Origin: an uncultured Methylococcaceae bacterium
Lineage (GTDB): Bacteria > Pseudomonadota > Gammaproteobacteria > Methylococcales > Methylomonadaceae
Direction of reading: 5' to 3'
Length of the DNA stretch: 40,469 nt
NCBI GenBank assembly: GCA_903945375.1
Contig: CAJAVP010000054.1
Span: 1-40,469, forward strand
Made by a program: the position numbers and the translations under genes. This document shows, piece by piece, positions 36,015 to 40,469 of this stretch. Each line of letters opens with the position of its first letter. Position 1 is the stretch's first letter. A model generated the notes under the pieces. It saw only the letters and a program-made list of their open reading frames with translations, was not told the origin of the DNA and searched no databases.

Positions 36015-36743
36015 TTAGATATACAAGGGGGCCATGCGTCGCCAGTAATAGCCGCTGTGCGCTCGTTCATTCCATAAGTATAAATGATGGGAAATACCTT
36101 TTTTATGCAAAATGGTGCTCAGTTGTTGGTTGTTTTGTAAGAAGGGGTCTTCATTGCCGATGACTAACACAATATCCATTGCTTTTAAGCTAGCTAGCCT
36201 TTTTTTACATTCTAGGTTGGGCAGAAAATGACTGGGCGTATGAAAATAAACATCATCACTATAAAAGCCATCTAACAGGTCGTTGAAAGATTCTACATTA
36301 AGCGTTAGGTCATAACGCCCTGAAAAAGCGACTAATTTTTTAAATAATTCAGGATGGCGAAAGGCGACATTCGCGGCATGAAATGCGCCTAGGCTTAGAC
36401 CGTGTGATATCACACAGTCATGCGGATTTTTTTTGTGCATAAACGGCAGCACTTCATTTAATACGTAGCCCTCAAAATCAATATGGCGTTTAATGCGTCC
36501 TGAGGGGTGCGCCCAGTAACAATAAAAACTTTCGGTATAAATTCCGTCAATGCAGTACAGTTGCAGCCAACCTTGTTCAATTTTGTGCCGTAAGGCTTCT
36601 ACCATGCCCAATTTTTCATATTCATAGAATCGACCGTCTCGGGTGGGAAAAATCAGCACTTTCGCCCCGGCATGACCAAATATCAGCAATTCCATATCGC
36701 GTTGTAAATTATCACTCCACCATTTGTGATATTCGCGGTTCAT
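36015..36743 (-). CDS. alpha/beta hydrolase, esterase-D-like
   Basis: This 242-residue hydrolase of the putative-esterase family (Pfam PF00756 type) is a relative of S-formylglutathione hydrolase, Fes and antigen 85. It starts MNREYHKWWSDNLQRDMELLIFGH. A catalytic triad can be assigned: S117 in SHGLSLGAF, D199 in IGNEDPF and H229 in ERAHSGYYW. A characteristic oxyanion-type segment FPTRDGRFYEYE (about 32-43) is present. It is 36 bases downstream of the partner hydrolase gene, with AGGAGA 7 bases before its own ATG. No signal peptide is visible, so it acts in the cytoplasm. Substrate unknown; a short acyl ester is the family expectation. Confidence 0.83.
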   Translation of the reverse strand: MNREYHKWWSDNLQRDMELLIFGHAGAKVLIFPTRDGRFYEYEKLGMVEALRHKIEQGWLQLYCIDGIYTESFYCYWAHPSGRIKRHIDFEGYVLNEVLPFMHKKNPHDCVISHGLSLGAFHAANVAFRHPELFKKLVAFSGRYDLTLNVESFNDLLDGFYSDDVYFHTPSHFLPNLECKKRLASLKAMDIVLVIGNEDPFLQNNQQLSTILHKKGISHHLYLWNERAHSGYYWRRMAPLYI

Positions 36744-36778
36744 TCAAAGTCTCCTGTTGTGTGTTGGGGGAAAATGGC

Positions 36779-37774
36779 TTAGCTAGATTGATTGCTGCTT
36801 AGGGGCGCAAAAAAGGTATTCAATTCGCCCAAAAGTTCTTCGTGCTGTTGGTCTTGATTGGCATAGCTGTAATGACCGGCTTCTAAAATATACAGTTGTT
36901 TTTCACAGGCCAAGGCGTTGTAAACGGCAAATTGTCCGGGCGGCGCAACGCAGGGATCAAATTTGGCGCAGGCGCAATGGATGGGCATAGTAATACGCTG
37001 TGCGGCAGTGGCGGCATCGTAATAGCGCAAGACCTTGAGCGTTGATTTTTTATGGCTTTGATAATATTGCTGAACACTTTTAGCACTGCCTTCGGTCGGT
37101 AAGCGTAAACGCAAGGGGTGATTGCCAAACGTCGGAACGTTTAAATGACCTCGGGCAATGCGCTTTTCCCAAGCAAGCGCCAACGCGCCAATGCCGCCCG
37201 CAAAACTAATGCCTAAATAACCCAGATGACCGTGCAAATGTGGGAATAGGCTTAATAGCGAGGTGGTAGCTAACCAAGCATCTTCCACACAGCCGCCCAA
37301 AATATAGCGATCTTGTTTGTCAATATCATGCCGCACGTGCCAATAAGGGTTGGCGGAAATGCCGCCATAAGCACTAAGACTGAGGCCTCGAAAACACGGG
37401 AATAATAAGGCCGCATCGTGAAATGGTAAGTGAAAATCCGGCATGTCTCGCCCACCATAGCCGTGACCAATGACAAAGCCGCGTTTGACCGCATAGTGTT
37501 TAGGGGTGAGTAACCAGCCGCGAATGGGGAAATTGTCGGTTGAGGTATAATGAACAGAAAAAATGTGCCAATGCGGGTGATTGCTGTTGGCAGAGGTGAG
37601 ATAGGGTTTTGGTGCAATGCTTAAGGCGTGTTGATAACGATTTTGCCAAAAGAGATCAAAATTTTTGGGCTCATGAGGCTGTTTAACACTAAGCAATTGA
37701 CTCAGCGAATAGCCATAATTGGGATCAAATCCATATTCACTTTTGTTAATTACACATTTGCTGTCGTCCGACAT
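36779..37774 (-). CDS. alpha/beta hydrolase, acetyl-xylan esterase (AXE1)-like
   Basis: The protein is 331 residues from ATG 37774, chosen because GGAGGAGG lies just 5 bases before it. An upstream TTG would start inside the ribosome site. The fold matches the AXE1/cephalosporin-C deacetylase family: an N-terminal segment with FDLFWQNRYQHAL, IRGWLLTP (about 84-91) and IGHGYGGRDMPD (about 102-113). The triad is S190 in GISFAGG, D273 in CAKFDPCVAPPGQ and H301 in EAGHYSYA. The AXE1 signature RGxxLxxxxYGG is recognisable as RGLSLSAYGG. It is immediately upstream of the esterase-D-like gene, which suggests a two-enzyme unit. No signal peptide is seen, so deacetylation is probably intracellular. Confidence 0.84.
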   Translation of the reverse strand: MSDDSKCVINKSEYGFDPNYGYSLSQLLSVKQPHEPKNFDLFWQNRYQHALSIAPKPYLTSANSNHPHWHIFSVHYTSTDNFPIRGWLLTPKHYAVKRGFVIGHGYGGRDMPDFHLPFHDAALLFPCFRGLSLSAYGGISANPYWHVRHDIDKQDRYILGGCVEDAWLATTSLLSLFPHLHGHLGYLGISFAGGIGALALAWEKRIARGHLNVPTFGNHPLRLRLPTEGSAKSVQQYYQSHKKSTLKVLRYYDAATAAQRITMPIHCACAKFDPCVAPPGQFAVYNALACEKQLYILEAGHYSYANQDQQHEELLGELNTFFAPLSSNQSS

Positions 37775-38061
37775 TGATGCCTCCTCCAAACCTTGGTCTT
37801 TATACCATTGTCACTATGACAGAATTATTTATACGGACTTGCGAGAACCAAAAAGCCTTTTATGCTTTATCGTTGCGATTATGATAGCGATAATAACGCC
37901 TCATGAGTATAGTTTCAGGCAAATAATGCTGGGATAAGTTATGCGACAAGGATTGAATCAGCGGTTCTGGTGCATACCGCGAACGGCTTGGTGGCTAAAT
38001 GTGGCGACCTAAATAACAGCATTATGCCGATACATTCGTTAGTTTTAGAAAATAAACACTT
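37775..38061. other. divergent intergenic region, axe1-like to parE
   Basis: About 290 bp separates the divergent hydrolase and parE genes and must contain both promoters. The part next to parE is AT-rich. There is no supported open frame. Confidence 0.4.
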
Positions 38062-38067
38062 TATAAT
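38062..38067 (+). promoter_or_regulatory. candidate -10 box of the parE promoter
   Basis: A perfect TATAAT lies 18 bases before the parE start codon. The sequence 17 bases upstream (TTAGTT) is a poor -35. The resulting leader would be only about 10 bases long, so the call is tentative. Confidence 0.3.
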
Positions 38068-38084
38068 CAGGAAGCTAAGTAATA

Positions 38085-39974
38085 ATGAGTAATGAATATA
38101 ATGCCGCAGCGATAGAAGTGCTAAGCGGTTTGGAGCCAGTGCGTAAACGCCCCGGTATGTACACCGATACCACGCGACCTAATCATTTAGTGCAGGAAGT
38201 AGTCGATAACAGCGTCGACGAGGCAATGGCAGGACATGCCGATAGTATTGACGTGATTTTGTCTAAAGACGGTGCGGTGCTGGTGTCTGATAATGGGCGT
38301 GGCATGCCGGTTGATATTCACCCCGAACAAGGCATTCCAGGCGTTGAAGTGATTTTGACCCAACTCCACGCAGGCGGTAAATTTTCTAATAAAAATTACC
38401 AATTTTCAGGGGGCTTGCATGGCGTTGGCGTGTCAGTGGTGAATGCCTTGTCTGCCAAATTGGAAGTCGAGATCAAACGCAATGGCAAAGTGTATCGCAT
38501 GGTTTTTGCCGATGGGGACAAACAAAGTGAATTGCAAGAAATTGGCACGGTGGGCAAAAATAATACCGGTACACTGGTTAAATTTTGGCCGAATGAAAAA
38601 TATTTTGATTCCAGCAAAATTTCTGTCACCAAGCTTAAACACATTTTGCGAGCGAAGGCGGTACTGTGTCCGGGCTTAAAAATTAGCTTAAAAGTCGAGC
38701 AAACTAATGAGGATTTTGTTTGGTTTTATCAGGATGGTTTAAAAGAATATTTGCTTGATCGGATTGGCAGTATCGAGTTTTTTCCTGAGCAACCGTTTAT
38801 GGGCAGCAGTGCGGCTAATCATGAAGCGGTTGAATGGGGCGTGGTGTGGGCAATAGAAAATGCCGCTGAAATGTTGACCGAAAGTTATGTGAATCTCGTA
38901 CCCACCGCGCAGGGCGGCACCCATGTCAATGGCTTGCGAGCGGGTTTAACCGAAGCCATGCGGGAGTTTTGCGATATTCGCAATATTTTGCCGCGTGGTG
39001 TCAAAGTCGCGCCGGAAGATGTCTGGGAAAACTGTCATTTTGTGCTGTCTGTCAAATTGGAAGACCCACAATTTTCTGGGCAAACCAAAGAGCGTTTGAG
39101 TTCGCGCGAATGTGTGGCATTTGTCTCGGGCGTGGCTAAAGATACATTCAGCCTATGGCTCAATCAACATCCGGCAGAAGGCGAAAAAATTGCCGAAATT
39201 ATTATCTCCAGTGCTCAAAAAAGACTCCGCTCCAATAAAAAAATTATCCGCAAGAAAATTACCGCAGGTCCTGCGTTGCCTGGCAAGCTGGCGGACTGTT
39301 CGGCACAGGACATTAATCGGACGGAATTATTTTTAGTAGAAGGCGATTCGGCTGGCGGTTCTGCCAAACAAGCGCGTGAGCGTGATTTTCAAGCCATTAT
39401 GCCGTTACGCGGCAAGATTTTGAACACCTGGGAGGTCGAATCTAGCCAAGTCATGGCGTCGCAAGAAGTGCACGATATTGCAGTGGCATTGGGGATTGAG
39501 CCGGGTTCTGACGATTTGCAAAACTTGCGTTATGGCAAAGTGTGTATTCTCGCCGATGCCGATTCCGATGGTAATCATATCGCTACATTAATTTGTGCGT
39601 TGTTTTATCAACATTTTCAACCGTTAGTACGTGCTGGGCATGTGTTTGTCGCCATGCCGCCGTTATATCGTATTGATGTGGGCAAGCGGGTGTTTTATGC
39701 CCTAGACGAAGCCGAGCGTTTAGGTGTTTTAGATCGCATTAAAGCCGAAAAACTGAAAGGGCAAATTAATGTACAGCGTTTTAAAGGTTTGGGCGAAATG
39801 AATCCTTCCCAATTGCGAGAAACGACAATGAATCCAGACACGCGCCGTTTAGTGCAACTCACGATTGATGAGCACGATGAGACCAGTGGTCAATTGGATT
39901 TATTACTGGCTAAAAAGCGCTCACAAGACCGAAAAGCTTGGTTGGAAAGCAAAGGGAATTTGGCGGATATTTAG
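38085..39974 (+). CDS. parE: DNA topoisomerase IV subunit B ParE
   Basis: This 629-residue ATPase subunit of topoisomerase IV separates linked daughter chromosomes with ParC. The GHKL ATPase motifs are VDNSVDEAMAG (about 44-54) and DNGRGMP (about 67-73), with GLHGVGVSVVNALS in the lid. The TOPRIM part has EGDSAGGSAKQAR (about 418) and DADSDGNHI (about 490). The C-terminal PSQLRETTMNPDTR and GQLDLLLAKKRSQDRKAWLE are typical ParE. GyrB would be about 800 residues and has a longer insertion. GGAAG lies about 11 bases before ATG. parC is not adjacent in this window. Confidence 0.96.
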   Translation: MSNEYNAAAIEVLSGLEPVRKRPGMYTDTTRPNHLVQEVVDNSVDEAMAGHADSIDVILSKDGAVLVSDNGRGMPVDIHPEQGIPGVEVILTQLHAGGKFSNKNYQFSGGLHGVGVSVVNALSAKLEVEIKRNGKVYRMVFADGDKQSELQEIGTVGKNNTGTLVKFWPNEKYFDSSKISVTKLKHILRAKAVLCPGLKISLKVEQTNEDFVWFYQDGLKEYLLDRIGSIEFFPEQPFMGSSAANHEAVEWGVVWAIENAAEMLTESYVNLVPTAQGGTHVNGLRAGLTEAMREFCDIRNILPRGVKVAPEDVWENCHFVLSVKLEDPQFSGQTKERLSSRECVAFVSGVAKDTFSLWLNQHPAEGEKIAEIIISSAQKRLRSNKKIIRKKITAGPALPGKLADCSAQDINRTELFLVEGDSAGGSAKQARERDFQAIMPLRGKILNTWEVESSQVMASQEVHDIAVALGIEPGSDDLQNLRYGKVCILADADSDGNHIATLICALFYQHFQPLVRAGHVFVAMPPLYRIDVGKRVFYALDEAERLGVLDRIKAEKLKGQINVQRFKGLGEMNPSQLRETTMNPDTRRLVQLTIDEHDETSGQLDLLLAKKRSQDRKAWLESKGNLADI

Positions 39975-39978
39975 CCTT

Positions 39979-40010
39979 GTAGCTTGGGTTGCCTGCTGCC
40001 CTGCAACCTA
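39979..40010 (+). terminator. hairpin after parE
   Basis: GGTTGC and GCAACC form a 6-bp stem around a 10-base loop, a few bases after the parE stop. No T run follows. The sequence resembles the GGGTTGC core of the REP element at 24599-24680. Confidence 0.4.
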
Positions 40011-40024
40011 ACTTATGAATACTA

Positions 40025-40160
40025 AGGAATGAGTATAGAATAACTTAGGCCAGTTGCTAATAGTCAGAGTGCAGGCGTCGCCTAAAGCGCCTACTGTTGG
40101 TGTCTGCACTGCAAGCAGAGCTTGCACGCCAGCCGCACCCAGTTGTTCATACTCGCTCCT
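40025..40160. repeat. structured element with terminal inverted repeats and nested hairpins
   Basis: The outer arms AGGAATGAGTATAGAATAAC (40025-40044) and GTTGTTCATACTCGCTCCT (40142-40160) pair imperfectly, at about 15 of 20 positions. Inside are AGTGCAG/CTGCACT (40068-40074 and 40104-40110), AGGCG/CGCCT (40073-40077 and 40088-40092) and GCAAGC-AGA-GCTTGC (40111-40125). The build suits a miniature element or a folded RNA. It overlaps no supported gene. Confidence 0.55.
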
Positions 40161-40203
40161 AAAAATGTTGGGCTGCAACAGCGGAACTTGGGAATGCGCG
40201 TAA

Positions 40204-40290
40204 TTAAGCGTTAGTCCAGTAGCTAGCAGCATCGAATTTAAGCTTGGCAATATCAACGCCAATGGTGATTTGAAATGATTGTTTGGACAT
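40204..40290 (-). pseudogene. IS110-family transposase relic (N-terminal 28 codons)
   Basis: A minus-strand ATG at 40290 with GAGG 8 bases upstream begins MSKQSFQITIGVDIAKLKFDAAS. The IGVDIAKxKFDxA start is the first strand of the RuvC-like DEDD catalytic domain of IS110-type transposases, including the first catalytic Asp. A stop follows after 28 codons and no later motif can be found, so the rest is deleted. A stretch of only 46 bases separates it from the end of the IS30-type element, which makes loss of the 5' flank likely. Confidence 0.55.
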
Positions 40291-40336
40291 GATGATATCC
40301 TCAAAAAATTTAATATAATGAATTAGTTAATAACGT

Positions 40337-40360
40337 GGATTCAACTCCGAAGTGCAATCC
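40337..40360. mobile_element. terminal inverted repeat of an IS30-family element
   Basis: GGATTCAACTCCGAAGTGCAATCC lies 6 bases beyond the transposase stop codon of the partial IS30-family gene. It marks the element's transposase-3' end. The rest of the element lies outside the window. Confidence 0.7.
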
Positions 40361-40366
40361 TAGGTA

Positions 40367-40469
40367 TCATGCGGCCTCTTGCACTGTTTCAGCAAAAAAC
40401 ACTGCATGAGGTGTTTTGTAGTTAAGTGTTTTTCGTGGACGATGGTTAAGCTTGTGCATCACCGCCTCA
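40367..40469 (-). CDS. IS30-family transposase, C-terminal end (partial)
   Basis: The last 33 residues, running in from the right edge, read EAVMHKLNHRPRKTLNYKTP and then HAVFFAETVQEAA-stop (TGA at 40367-40369). The LNHRPRKTLNYKTPHxVF block is the hallmark C-terminus of IS30-family transposases. The first codons and catalytic DDE residues are beyond the window, so whether the gene is intact cannot be judged. A terminal repeat follows the stop. Confidence 0.85.
   Translation of the reverse strand, partial: EAVMHKLNHRPRKTLNYKTPHAVFFAETVQEAA

Noticed and set aside
38085-39974. parE considered as gyrB
   Set aside because: Length of 629 residues and the C-terminal motifs fit ParE. GyrB is longer by about 170 residues.
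40008-40304. Minus-strand frame of 98 codons
   Set aside because: It runs through hairpins and the IS110 start in another frame and has no protein-like pattern.

Overview
The window looks like a chromosomal segment of a gammaproteobacterium. The gene blocks hslV-hslU-DUF971-ubiE-ubiJ-ubiB, erpA, an LpxH-type hydrolase, parE and pqiA/pqiB/pqiC are typical of that class. A complete soluble NAD-dependent formate dehydrogenase operon, a PQQ-type propeller relic and REP-like palindromes would suit a methylotroph such as a Methylococcales member. That last step is inference: no methane- or methanol-oxidation gene lies in the window.

Layout, left to right. 1-560: an IS1182-type transposase relic and an overlooked 59-residue membrane protein, both on the minus strand. 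0.9-2.35 kb: erpA and an LpxH-family hydrolase. 2.5-6.9 kb: a 1305-residue fused flavin/Fe-S oxidoreductase overlapping a small membrane-protein gene. 7.0-7.4 kb: a YajD-type HNH protein. 7.4-10.85 kb: a four-gene paraquat-inducible/MCE lipid-transport operon (two PqiA halves, PqiB, PqiC). 10.85-11.05 kb: a REP-like hairpin pair between two copies of the pqiC 3' end. 11.06-12.72 kb: a propeller pseudogene with three frameshifts. 12.8-19.5 kb, all minus strand: hslV, hslU, DUF971, ubiE, ubiJ, ubiB and an orphan histidine kinase. 19.6-26.9 kb is the accessory part: a broken tyrosine recombinase, two solitary IS30-type ends in direct orientation 7 kb apart, a 1418-residue mosaic RTX protein, a REP palindrome, a decayed stretch, and ureF-ureG without the rest of the urease cluster. 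26.9-28.5 kb: purE-purK. 28.6-34.6 kb: fdsG-fdsB-fdsA-fdhD-fdsD. 34.9-37.8 kb: a membrane protein, an IS3 relic and a pair of minus-strand alpha/beta hydrolases. 38.1-40 kb: parE. 40.0-40.47 kb: a structured repeat, an IS110 N-terminal relic, and the 3' end of an IS30-family element that runs off the window.

The genes form compact, translationally coupled operons. The formate dehydrogenase subunits overlap by 4-8 bases, the ubi genes abut, and the pqi genes overlap or nearly touch. Accessory changes are concentrated at operon borders: six separate mobile-element relics are visible, and all but one are truncated or frame-broken.

I see no clearly new defence or mobile system. The features that most deserve a second look are the mosaic RTX protein bracketed by solo IS30 ends, the duplicated pqiC tail around the REP pair, the DUF3683-type redox giant with its overlapping membrane partner, the paired hydrolases, and the nested-hairpin element beside parE. 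No tRNA, rRNA or CRISPR array was found.
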